A DNA stretch of 64,000 nucleotides from Acetobacteraceae bacterium H6797 (lineage in GTDB: Bacteria > Pseudomonadota > Alphaproteobacteria > Acetobacterales > Acetobacteraceae): assembly GCA_015223225.1 (NCBI GenBank), contig JADFCQ010000001.1, positions 930,001 through 994,000 of the forward strand, read 5' to 3'. Below are positions 1 to 8,031 of the stretch, piece by piece. Position numbers and translations under genes: made by a program. Below the pieces are notes generated by a model. The model ran no database searches. It was not told where the DNA came from and saw nothing but the letters and a program-made list of their open reading frames with translations. Every line of letters begins with the position of its first letter. The first letter of the stretch is position 1.

Positions 1-552
1 CAGCAATACCTGCGCTGGGTGCAGTTCAAGGGCACGAAGAAGGATGACGGCAGCTGGGCCGATGACGCCGACAAGCTCCTCCCCGAATACGAGGCCCGCG
101 GCTACCCGGTGCGCCAGCTCCGCTCCTTCCCCGGCATGTCCATCGTCGGCTTCCCGACCCTGCCGCTGATCCAGCGCCTGGGCATCGGCGAGCGCCTGAC
201 CACCGCCTCCGATGCCTCGCCCGAACAGCAATACCGCTGGCTCTCGCTGCTCGAACGCCACTGGATCGGCGAGGAAGGCGGCAACCAGGTCTCCTACACG
301 CTGAAAGTCTACACCGACCGCTTCGACCTCCCCCATTTCCGCGACATGGTCCTGACCCACCAGCCCACCATCCGCTGCTGCTCGATCCTGCCCACCAAGC
401 CCGACCACGAACTCGGCTACGAATACCTCCCCGAAGAACAGGTCCCCATGGACCGCTTCGCCGAGATCGTCGAGCGCATCAACGATCCTTCCCTGCACGA
501 GGCGATCGACCTGGCGCATCTGCAATGCGCGTCGGGAGCGTGTCCCATCTAA
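1..552 (+). CDS. nrdJ: Adenosylcobalamin-dependent ribonucleoside-triphosphate reductase (class II), C-terminal part
   Basis: The gene enters from outside the window; 183 codons are visible. Class II reductases make deoxyribonucleotides from ribonucleotides with a cobalamin radical in the cytoplasm. The visible part has the motifs NQVSYTLKV and IRCCSILP and ends in CASGACPI. The two terminal cysteines are five positions apart, the same spacing as the redox shuttle pair (Cys731/Cys736) of the Lactobacillus leichmannii enzyme that regenerates the active site. Composition is GC-rich like the native background, in contrast to the AT-rich gene that follows. A self-splicing or recombined variant cannot be judged because the N-terminal half is missing. 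The family call comes from motif recognition. Confidence 0.78.
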   Translation, partial: QQYLRWVQFKGTKKDDGSWADDADKLLPEYEARGYPVRQLRSFPGMSIVGFPTLPLIQRLGIGERLTTASDASPEQQYRWLSLLERHWIGEEGGNQVSYTLKVYTDRFDLPHFRDMVLTHQPTIRCCSILPTKPDHELGYEYLPEEQVPMDRFAEIVERINDPSLHEAIDLAHLQCASGACPI

Positions 553-633
553 CTATCGAAACCGCGCAAGAGAGATTGCTTTGAGGCTCACAACAGGGCA
601 GAGCGGCAACCTATTGCATCTACGCTTCTGAAA

Positions 634-650
634 TTCTATACGATATAGAA
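634..650. promoter_or_regulatory. Perfect palindrome upstream of the DUF3800 gene
   Basis: TTCTATA-CGA-TATAGAA is a perfect 7-bp inverted repeat with a 3-base centre, 20 bases before the start codon of the DUF3800 gene. It could be an operator overlapping the promoter. A related half-site (ATATAGAA) occurs again after the gene, around 1503-1510. No binding protein can be named. Confidence 0.4.
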
Positions 651-669
651 ATGTCTTTTCGAGATAGCC

Positions 670-1410
670 ATGCCACAACCGCAGAACGGCGAAAGCCGGT
701 TCTACGACATCTACATTGATGAGAGTAGCCAAACACAAAATCGATATTTGGCCTTGGGCGGCATTATTATGCCGACCCATACAGCTGCCGAATTCGAACA
801 ATGCATGAGAGCCGCTCGGCTACCGGAGTTGCCCAGCGGTGAGCTAAAATGGGGGAAAGTTTCCGCTTCAAAATTACCAGCCTACCAACGCGTGGCGGAA
901 TGGTTCCTGACATCGAAAGAATCGTGCATTCGAGCCGCACAATTTCATTCAATCGTTGTGGATACTCATAAAATAAAAGATAAAGCCTTCAATGGTGGTT
1001 CGCGAGAAATCGGCTTTAATAAAGAAATATATCAACTATGCCAAAAATTCGGTCGAATTAAGCCAAGTGGCCTATTTAATGTTTATCTAGATGAAAGAGA
1101 AACAAAGTCTAGCACAAATGATCTGAAAACTATCTTAAACCACGGCATCAGAAAAAAATTTCCATCCCGAGATTGGCCTTACAGGCGCGTTCATTTCAGA
1201 AACTCGTCAAGTTGCTTACATTTACAAATCGTCGACATTCTACTGGGTGCTGTTGCTTTTAGAATAAACGGCCACCGGTATGCGCCTCATGCATCTAAAT
1301 CAAAAAGCGAACTATCAGATTTAGTCCTCTCACTAGCTGGGATTCGAGACGCGAGTAAGGATACAGCGACCTACGGCCGTTTCACCGTGTGGCATCGGGT
1401 ACTGCGATGA
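670..1410 (+). CDS. DUF3800 domain protein
   Basis: A 246-residue protein of the DUF3800 family, which is thought to have an RNase H-like fold and is often found among mobile or defence genes; its function is not established. Residues 13-20 carry an acidic strand motif (YIDES) typical of the family start, and QIVDILLG near residue 183 supplies the late conserved Asp. The gene is much more AT-rich than its neighbours and uses AT-ending codons, which indicates recent transfer. It is a single-gene insert between the reductase and the helicase. Immediately after its stop lies a strongly folded segment (1415-1488). Published surveys list structured-RNA motifs named after their association with DUF3800 genes, so the pair may be one functional unit. 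Confidence 0.82.
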   Translation: MPQPQNGESRFYDIYIDESSQTQNRYLALGGIIMPTHTAAEFEQCMRAARLPELPSGELKWGKVSASKLPAYQRVAEWFLTSKESCIRAAQFHSIVVDTHKIKDKAFNGGSREIGFNKEIYQLCQKFGRIKPSGLFNVYLDERETKSSTNDLKTILNHGIRKKFPSRDWPYRRVHFRNSSSCLHLQIVDILLGAVAFRINGHRYAPHASKSKSELSDLVLSLAGIRDASKDTATYGRFTVWHRVLR

Positions 1411-1414
1411 GGGG

Positions 1415-1488
1415 TCCCGCGCTCCTAGGCTATCGCCACCGTCTTTGGACGGGCCCACTGCTCTTGGCAGTGGATTTGGAGCGCGGGA
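1415..1488 (+). ncRNA. Candidate structured RNA next to the DUF3800 gene
   Basis: An outer perfect 11-bp stem (TCCCGCGCTCC at 1415-1425 with GGAGCGCGGGA at 1478-1488) closes a multi-branched loop. Inside are three hairpins: GGC-TATC-GCC (1428-1437), CCGTC-TTTG-GACGG (1439-1452) and CCACTGC-TCTTG-GCAGTGG (1455-1473). The segment starts four bases after the DUF3800 stop and is GC-rich within an AT-rich insert, as expected when structure rather than composition is selected. It is not a tRNA: the closing stem is 11 bp and the arm order is wrong. Strand is uncertain because all stems are Watson-Crick and fold on either strand; + is chosen for co-orientation with the gene. Confidence 0.55.
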
Positions 1489-1744
1489 GTGTCTCTTACT
1501 TAATATAGAATCGAACACAAGTCAATAGAAATCTATTTCAATATTACTAGGATAGAATTTTCCCTCCGCAAATATTCAAAATTTTAGGCTGAGTCTAAAA
1601 TCATTTTGATGATGAATCTGAAAGCGCCCACACAGATCCCATAGACATAGGATGACGAGTGGTGGCCCCGCGCCCCACGCACCCCTCCCCACCGCGTCGC
1701 AGCAAAAGCTCGCTCCCACCCGTCCATTTCGATAAACGGTCCTA
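1489..1744. other. AT-rich intergenic region with inverted repeat
   Basis: About 255 bases without a convincing gene. The stretch 1495-1640 is AT-rich and continues the foreign insert. It holds an inverted repeat ATTTTAG-N7-CTAAAAT at 1581-1601 and a smaller GAAAT-CT-ATTTC palindrome near 1528-1539. From about 1655 the composition returns to GC-rich, marking the right edge of the insert and the leader of the helicase gene. Confidence 0.4.
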
Positions 1745-4114
1745 ATGACCGACGACTACAGCGCCCCCGCCCACCCCGCCGAAGCCGCCATCCTGGCTTC
1801 GGGCTGGGCCGTGGAGAGCCGCGAACTGCCCCAACTCACCCGCCTCGTCGCCCGCCGCATGCCGGCCGATCGCGATGCCGTCGCCGCCGCCCTCTGCGAA
1901 GTCCGCCGCAAGGCCTGGACCGGCCGCCTGAACGACCTCGCCAACCGCACCGGCCAGGTCTGGGTCCGCCGCGAAGACAGCGCCGCCGCGGCCGCCACCA
2001 TCACCGACCCCGAGGCCGACGACACCACCCTCGCCCGCGCCCTCGAAACCACGGTCGCCACCCGCCTCCGCACCGCCGGCCCCAACCCCGAGGCCGCACT
2101 CGAGGCCATCGCCTCGGACTATGCCGACGCCACCGGCCACCCGCTGACGGCCGAGCGCCACGAGGCCCTGGCCTTCCACGTCGCCCTCGCCCATGGGCTG
2201 GACGCCCGCGCCGTCGAGCGCTTCCTCGAAACCACCCGCCGCGTCGAAACCCGCCGCCGCGCCGAACAGCGCGAAGCCGAAATCGCCGCCCGCGAAAAGC
2301 GCCGCGACGAACTGCTCCGCCAGCGCGCCTGGGAGCAGAACCTCGTCACGGTCGAGGCCATCCCGGCGCTCCTGAATTGCTCCCCCCGCGAGGCCCTCCG
2401 CTGGGCCGGCGAGGGCCTGCTCCCCGTCGCCCGCAAAATCCGCCAGGGCAAGGGCCGCGAGGTCTGGCAATTCGACCCGGCCGAGATCCGCGCCCTCCGC
2501 GACGAAACCCAGGCCTGGCGCGAGGCCGAGCGTGCCGCCTCCCCCCATACCCGCACCGACTACCCGCGTGACGACGCACCTCGGGAAAAGCCGGTCAAGG
2601 TCGCCCTCAACAAAGTCGGCAACGCCACCATCGCCCGCGTCGCCGCACTCGACCGCTACGCGGCGCACTTCGCCACCGCCCGCGCCCTCAAGCGCCGCAT
2701 CATCATCGTCACAGGCCCCACCAACAGCGGCAAGAGCCACACCGCGCTCGACGCGCTGGCCAAGGCCCAGAGCGGCCTCGCCCTCGCCCCCCTGCGCCTG
2801 CTCGCGCACGAATTCCGCGAAGCCCTGGCCGCCCGCGGCGTGGAAGCCTCGCTAACCACAGGCGAGGAGCGCATCATCGTCCCCGGCGCCCGCCACATCG
2901 CGGCAACGGTGGAAATGTGCCCCCTGCACAACCCCGTCGACGTCGCCATCATCGACGAAGCCCAGCTCCTCCACGACCGGGACCGTGGCGCGGCCTGGAC
3001 GGCGGCCATCATGGGCGTCCCCGCCCGCCAGGTCTTCGTGCTCGGCGCGCCCGAATGCGTGCCGATGGTCAAGCGCATGGCCCAGCTCTGCGGCGATGAG
3101 GTGGAGGAAATCTCCCTCACCCGCAAAGGCCCCCTCCATGCCGCCAGCTCGCCCGTGAGCCTGGGGGACCTCCGCACCGGCGACGCCCTCGTCGCCTTCT
3201 CCCGCCGCGAAGTGCTCGACCTGCGCGCGGCCCTCATGCAGCGGAACAAGCGCGTCGCCGTGGTCTATGGCGCCCTCTCGCCCGAAGTCCGCCGCGCCGA
3301 GGCCGCCCGCTTCCGCTCCGGCGAGGCCGATATCCTCGTCGCCACCGACGCCATCGGCATGGGCCTCAACCTGCCCATCCGTCGCGTCATCTTCTCCGCG
3401 CTCAAGAAATTCGACGGCGAAGGCCAGCGCGCCCTCACCTCGCAGGAGGTGAAGCAGATCGGCGGCCGCGCGGGCCGCTACGGCAAGCATGACGAAGGCA
3501 CCGTCGCCGTCCTCGCCGGCGCCGGCCGCCCCGATTTCATCGAGACCATGCTCTTCCAGCCCCCGGCCCCGCCCGAGGAACTGCGCCCCCAGGTCCAGCC
3601 CGACGCCGACATCATCAAGAACGTCGCGGCCGAAATCGGCACCGACAGCCTCTACGGCGTCCTGACCCGCATCAAACGCGCCGTCCTCCGCCGCGATGAC
3701 CCGCATTACCGCCTGGCCGACATGACCCAGTCGATGGACATCGCCGCCGCCATCGACGGCGTGGCGGGGCTGAGCCTGCTCGACCGCTGGGTCTACGCCA
3801 TGTGCCCGGTCGACGAGCGCGACAACGGCATCAACCGCCTCGCCCGCTGGGCGGTGGAACACGGCGCCGGCCGCCCCGTCCGCCCGCCCTCGGCCGGCCG
3901 CCTGCCCGCGCCCGACCGCGCCTCAGGCGAGGAACTCCAGCGCGCCGAGAAAATCCACAAGCGCCTCGTCGCCTGGCGCTGGCTCTCGCTCCGCTTCGAA
4001 AGCGCCTACCCCTACCGCGAGGAAGCGGAGCAGGAGACGGCCGTTCTCGACGACTGGATCGAACAAGTCCTCCGCGTCCAGCGCCGCAACCGCACGGTCA
4101 CCAAGGCGGCGTGA
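1745..4114 (+). CDS. SUV3-like DExH/D helicase
   Basis: A 789-residue superfamily 2 helicase of the type annotated in alphaproteobacteria as helicase-related protein, resembling mitochondrial SUV3. The Walker A motif GPTNSGKS is at about 324-331, the Walker B motif is DEAQ at about 404-407, and motif VI is QIGGRAGR at about 571-578. The form DEAQ plus QIGGRAGR is characteristic of SUV3. Residues 200-251 look like a winged-helix or MerR/excisionase-type domain (LNCSPREALRWAGEGLL followed by a basic turn and WQFDPAEI), which would give a nucleic-acid contact ahead of the motor. The probable role is ATP-driven RNA unwinding and RNA turnover. GC-rich native gene, bounded by AT-rich inserts on both sides. 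Confidence 0.82.
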   Translation: MTDDYSAPAHPAEAAILASGWAVESRELPQLTRLVARRMPADRDAVAAALCEVRRKAWTGRLNDLANRTGQVWVRREDSAAAAATITDPEADDTTLARALETTVATRLRTAGPNPEAALEAIASDYADATGHPLTAERHEALAFHVALAHGLDARAVERFLETTRRVETRRRAEQREAEIAAREKRRDELLRQRAWEQNLVTVEAIPALLNCSPREALRWAGEGLLPVARKIRQGKGREVWQFDPAEIRALRDETQAWREAERAASPHTRTDYPRDDAPREKPVKVALNKVGNATIARVAALDRYAAHFATARALKRRIIIVTGPTNSGKSHTALDALAKAQSGLALAPLRLLAHEFREALAARGVEASLTTGEERIIVPGARHIAATVEMCPLHNPVDVAIIDEAQLLHDRDRGAAWTAAIMGVPARQVFVLGAPECVPMVKRMAQLCGDEVEEISLTRKGPLHAASSPVSLGDLRTGDALVAFSRREVLDLRAALMQRNKRVAVVYGALSPEVRRAEAARFRSGEADILVATDAIGMGLNLPIRRVIFSALKKFDGEGQRALTSQEVKQIGGRAGRYGKHDEGTVAVLAGAGRPDFIETMLFQPPAPPEELRPQVQPDADIIKNVAAEIGTDSLYGVLTRIKRAVLRRDDPHYRLADMTQSMDIAAAIDGVAGLSLLDRWVYAMCPVDERDNGINRLARWAVEHGAGRPVRPPSAGRLPAPDRASGEELQRAEKIHKRLVAWRWLSLRFESAYPYREEAEQETAVLDDWIEQVLRVQRRNRTVTKAA

Positions 4115-4118
4115 CGCG

Positions 4119-4167
4119 ACGGGGGCTCTGCCCCCGTACCCCCGTCGGGGAGGCAACGGCCTCCCCG
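4119..4167. repeat. Paired GC-rich palindromes after the helicase gene
   Basis: Two hairpins follow the helicase stop: ACGGGGGC-TCT-GCCCCCGT (4119-4137) and CGGGGAGGC-AACG-GCCTCCCCG (4146-4167). The second resembles hairpins near 34.9 and 40.6 kb in arm sequence, loop size and position after a stop codon. There is no T tract, so this is more a REP-like element than a classical terminator. Confidence 0.55.
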
Positions 4168-4268
4168 AACCCCGCGACCAAGCTTGAAGCACAGGTAAAG
4201 GTGGAGGTTTTCTTTTTGAGATTTAAATGCGAGTGAGGTCTAAGCAACTCAGCTCGTTAGGTTACGAC

Positions 4269-5866
4269 ATGACCGATGTCAGTGCGAAGCTTCAGGAAAT
4301 TCTCGATAGACATCACGCGGCGCCTTTCCTGTTTATAGGCTCGGGCTTTTCCCGTCGTTATTTAGGCCTTGAAGATTGGACAGGTTTGCTTACGCGTTTC
4401 TGTGAGCCAATCAACAAATTTGGTTACTATAGCGCAAAGGCTGACAGGGACTTACCTTTGGCTGCTTCTTATATAGCAGACGACTATAACGAATGGTGGT
4501 GGAAATCGGATGTCACGGAAGACAGTAGAAATGAGTTTTCCGAAAAAATATCCAATCGTGCTGATGCTTTGAAATTGAAATATCTAAATATTTGACAAAA
4601 TTTTCTCTTGAAGATGCGCGCTCATCAAAATTTGGCAACGAATTATCTTCACTCTCCGAAGTAACTGTTGATGGCATCATAACGACCAATTGGGATCATT
4701 TAATTGAAGAACTTTTTCCTGACTACAAATGTTTTATTGGTCAAGACGAATTGTTATTTTCAAATCCACAGGCAATCGGAGAAATATACAAAATTCATGG
4801 ATGCGCGTCTGCGCCCAAAAGTCTCATATTAACCAGCGAAGATTATAAGTCTTTTTCAGAAAAAAACCCTTACCTCGCCGCTAAGCTAGTCACCATATTC
4901 GTCGAACATCCAATTATATTCCTCGGTTACTCCATTACCGATCCCCATATTCGGTCGATAATCACGTCGATTGGAAAGTGCTTGCCTCAAGAAAAGATAT
5001 CGACATTTCAAAATAATCTTATTTTTGTGCAGCGAACGAAAGGTGAAGAAGCAACTTCAATTGAAAAAACTACAATTCAAACGGACGAATTTACAGTAAC
5101 CATGACTGTAATTAAGACTGAAAATTTCTCTGATGTATATTCAATTTTGGGAGGAAGAAAAAGAAAGCTTCCCGCTCGTATGCTTCGTTTCCTAAAAGAG
5201 CAAATTTATGATTTTGTTAGAATTCCATCTTCAGTGGAAAATAAAATCGTTGTTGTCGATTACGAGGAAATTGAATCAGCAGAGGATGTTGAATTTGTTG
5301 TTGGTGTGGGAGTCGCAAAAAAAGAACGAGAAATAGAGGATAAGTTAACTCAGCAAGTCCAAGCTGGCCTTGCAAAGAAGGGATACGAGGGCGTTTCGGT
5401 AGAAGACGTATTCCAGGATTGCCTTTTGCCAACATCTAGGTTCGATGCAGCTGACCTCCTCGCATCAGCATATCCGGGGTACGGACGATCCAATCGTACC
5501 TTCACGCCAGTTTTTAGATATCTTCATGAGGTCGGTATTACTTCTGCAGAAAAATTGGCCCAATCCAATTATGAGGGCGCGAAGAAGGTCGTCCGCAAAA
5601 TGAAATCCGCCTCCTACATAGCTAGCGGTTATTCCAATCGATACAAAACAGGATTTATGGGTTTAAGCACTGCAGAAATAATAGAGAAATCTTCATCCAG
5701 CACTGAGGCTATACTCATGCTAGCCTTTCAACCTGACGCAAATGTCGACATTCCCGTTTTAGTCAAATTTCTACAGGAAAATGCGGCCATTGAGGGTGAA
5801 CCCTATAAAACTGCGTATAAGAAACTAATCTGCCGCTACGATCGTCTAGCATTCGGCTTTAAGTGA
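4269..5866 (+). pseudogene. SIR2-like domain protein, split by a frameshift
   Basis: Two reading frames together encode one SIR2_2-type protein of about 530 residues. The first part (from ATG 4269 to a stop at 4593-4595) contains the nucleotide-binding motif GSGFS at residues 24-28. The second frame is open from 4565 to 5866 and contains TTNWDHLIE, the catalytic-histidine motif KIHG and the family motif FLGYSITDPHI. Joining the frames near 4577 by a one-base step gives a continuous domain. SIR2-domain proteins of this kind deplete NAD+ in anti-phage systems (for example DSR, Thoeris ThsA). Codon use is strongly AT-rich, showing transfer. The break may be a true mutation, a sequencing error in the A-rich run at 4571-4580, or programmed frameshifting. 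The C-terminal 250 residues match nothing I recognise. Confidence 0.78.
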
Positions 5867-5891
5867 GCCTTCTAGACGACTTGCTCAAAAT

Positions 5892-5912
5892 GGCAGGGAG
5901 AGACACCCTGCC
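5892..5912 (+). terminator. Weak hairpin after the SIR2 gene
   Basis: GGCAGGG-AGAGACA-CCCTGCC forms a 7-bp stem 25 bases after the SIR2 stop. No T run follows, so terminator function is only suggested by position. Confidence 0.3.
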
Positions 5913-5938
5913 TACTTCACTCAGCCATAACCCTCCGC

Positions 5939-6940
5939 ATGCACCGCCGCCCCCTCCTAACCCTCCTCTCCACCCTCCCCACCCTCGCCTGGGCCCAACC
6001 CGCCCCCACTACCCCCACGCCCACCCTCCGCCGCACCGCCGACCCCGACATCGCCTTCCCCCCCTCCGCCCGCCGCCCCTGGGCGGCCGCGGTCCCGGAA
6101 ATCCGCATCTGCCTCCTGGGCGGCGAGAACGAGGCCGATCGCCTCGCCCGCTACGGCGCCTACCGCCAGCTGATGGAAGACACGTTCCAGCTCCCCGTCC
6201 GCCTCTTCCCCGCCAGCGACTTCGCCGGCGCCATGCAGGCCTTCTCGGCCAAGCAGATCGAAATCGCCTCCCTCGGCTCCGCCGCCTATGCCGGCGCCTG
6301 GCTCGATACCAAGGGCGGCGTCGAGCCCATGGTCGCCGCCGAGGAAGATGACGGCACCATCTCCTACGTCGCCGTCATGGTCGCCCGCACCGATAGCGGC
6401 ATCGCGAACATCGCCGACATGCGCGGCAAATCCCTCGCCTGGGCCGACCCCAACTCGGCCTCCGGCTACTTCATCCCCCGCCATTCCCTCCGGAAGCAGG
6501 GCATCGATACCGAGCCCGGCCAGTATTTCTCCCGCACCGGCTTCGGCGGCGGGCATGAACAGGCCGTCGTCGCCGTGCTCCAGAAGCAATACGCCGCCGC
6601 CGTCACCTGGGCCTCCGGCCAGGGCGACCCCGCCCAGGGCTATACCCGCGGCAACCTCCGCGCGATGGTCGAGAAGGGCATGCTCAAGCCCGGCGAACTC
6701 CGCACCATCTGGCAGTCCGAGCCCGTCCCCAACGGCCCCATGGCCGTCCGCGCCGAACTCCCCACCGAGTTCAAGCAGGACATGACGCTCTTCTTCCTCG
6801 CCCTGCCCAAGGCCTATCCCGACATCTACCGCCAGATCATGCGCGGCTCCGGCACCGGCTTCCGCACCGTCACGCACCAGGACTACGCGATGTTCGTCGA
6901 ACTCCGCCAGGAAGAGGCCGCCGCCCGCCGCCGCCGCTGA
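5939..6940 (+). CDS. phnD: Phosphonate/phosphate-type ABC transporter substrate-binding protein
   Basis: A 333-residue periplasmic binding protein of the PhnD family. A short signal peptide (about residues 1-19, ending TLAWAQ) precedes a mature domain with the PhnD hallmark region SASGYFIPRHSL near residue 180 and FGGGHEQAV near residue 200. It would deliver phosphonates or phosphite-like oxyanions to the two PhnE permeases encoded next. A gap of 196 bases separates it from phnE. No phnC ATPase is present in this cluster; the only PhnC-like gene in the window is at 36243-37025. Substrate specificity cannot be read from sequence. Confidence 0.88.
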   Translation: MHRRPLLTLLSTLPTLAWAQPAPTTPTPTLRRTADPDIAFPPSARRPWAAAVPEIRICLLGGENEADRLARYGAYRQLMEDTFQLPVRLFPASDFAGAMQAFSAKQIEIASLGSAAYAGAWLDTKGGVEPMVAAEEDDGTISYVAVMVARTDSGIANIADMRGKSLAWADPNSASGYFIPRHSLRKQGIDTEPGQYFSRTGFGGGHEQAVVAVLQKQYAAAVTWASGQGDPAQGYTRGNLRAMVEKGMLKPGELRTIWQSEPVPNGPMAVRAELPTEFKQDMTLFFLALPKAYPDIYRQIMRGSGTGFRTVTHQDYAMFVELRQEEAAARRRR

Positions 6941-7136
6941 GCGCCCAGGCCGAGCACCCCGCCTGAGCCCCCGCATGACACGCCGGTGACAGCCCCGCCC
7001 CAGCCCCGCTATCCTCCGCCCAGACCCTGAGCGGAGCCCGCGCCGTTGCCCACTCGCCACCCCCAGGCCCCGGCCGCCCTCGCGTCACGGCCCGCCGCCC
7101 GCCACCCGGCCGCCACCTCTGGGCTTCCCCGCCGCC

Positions 7137-8030
7137 ATGGCTAACCCCACCGCCGCCGTCACCCGGGGCGAGGCCGCCTACCAGGCGCTGCGCCGCCAGC
7201 GCCGCCTCACCACGCTGGGCGGCACCGCCCTCGTCCTGGCCTGCCTGCTCGTCTCCGCCTGGATCAGCGAGTTCTACCCGGCAACCCTCGCCGCCGGCGC
7301 CCCCCGCGTGGGCGAATACTTCGCCAAGCTCATCCCCACCCTGCACTGGGCCAATCTCTTCGGCCCCATGAGCGAAACCGGCACCAGCGGCTCGCTCGCC
7401 GATTGGTTCTACCGCGCCGATAAATGGCTCTGGCTCATCTTCGAAACCTCGCAGATGGCAGCCCTCGGCACCCTCGCCGGCGCCGCCGCCGCCTTCCTCC
7501 TGGCCTTCCCCGCCGCCCGCAACCTCGCCCCCGCCCCCTGGCTCTACCACCTCGCCCGCCGCGGGCTCGAGGCGGTGCGCACGGTGCCCGAAATCGTCTA
7601 TGCGCTGATCTTCGTCTGGGCCTTCGGCGTCGGCCCGCTCGCCGGCATCCTCGCCATCGCGCTCCACACGGCGGGCGCGCTGGGAAAACTCTTCGCCGAG
7701 GTCATCGAAAATGCCGAGATGAAGCCCTGGGAGGGCCTGCGCGCCAGCGGTGCCAATTGGGCGCAATCCTGCCGCTACGCCATCCTGCCCCAGGTCCTGC
7801 CCAACCTCATCTCCTACATTCTGCTCCGTTTCGAGATCAACGTGCGCGGCGCCAGCGTCATCGGCTTCGTGGGCGCGGGCGGCATCGGGCAGGAGCTCTA
7901 CCTCGTCATCGCCCAGAACTATTACGAGGAGATCAGCGCCATCGTGGTCCTCATCGTCCTCACCGTCTTCCTCATCGACATGCTGAGCGAGAAGCTCCGC
8001 CACCGCGCCATCGGCGCCGAGGGCCACTGA
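7137..8030 (+). CDS. phnE: Phosphonate ABC transporter permease PhnE (first copy)
   Basis: A 297-residue inner-membrane permease of the PhnE family with about six membrane segments. The cytoplasmic coupling loop lies around residues 180-215 (EVIENAEMKPWEGLRASGAN), followed by the conserved GFVGAGGIGQEL of binding-protein-dependent permeases. It pairs with the second PhnE encoded one base downstream to form the membrane channel for the PhnD substrate. A soluble segment near residues 60-95 precedes the permease domain, as in other PhnE proteins. Confidence 0.9.
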   Translation: MANPTAAVTRGEAAYQALRRQRRLTTLGGTALVLACLLVSAWISEFYPATLAAGAPRVGEYFAKLIPTLHWANLFGPMSETGTSGSLADWFYRADKWLWLIFETSQMAALGTLAGAAAAFLLAFPAARNLAPAPWLYHLARRGLEAVRTVPEIVYALIFVWAFGVGPLAGILAIALHTAGALGKLFAEVIENAEMKPWEGLRASGANWAQSCRYAILPQVLPNLISYILLRFEINVRGASVIGFVGAGGIGQELYLVIAQNYYEEISAIVVLIVLTVFLIDMLSEKLRHRAIGAEGH

Positions 8031-8031
8031 C

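Noticed and set aside
1415..1488. tRNA or tmRNA
   Set aside because: Outer stem is 11 bp and inner arm sizes are 3, 5 and 7 bp; no T-loop sequence or CCA end.
5863..6351. 162-codon frame starting at the SIR2 stop
   Set aside because: Pro/Arg-rich shadow of phnD in another frame; no coding signs.
6941..7136. Missing phnC in the gap between phnD and phnE
   Set aside because: Only 196 bases, without ABC ATPase motifs in any frame.
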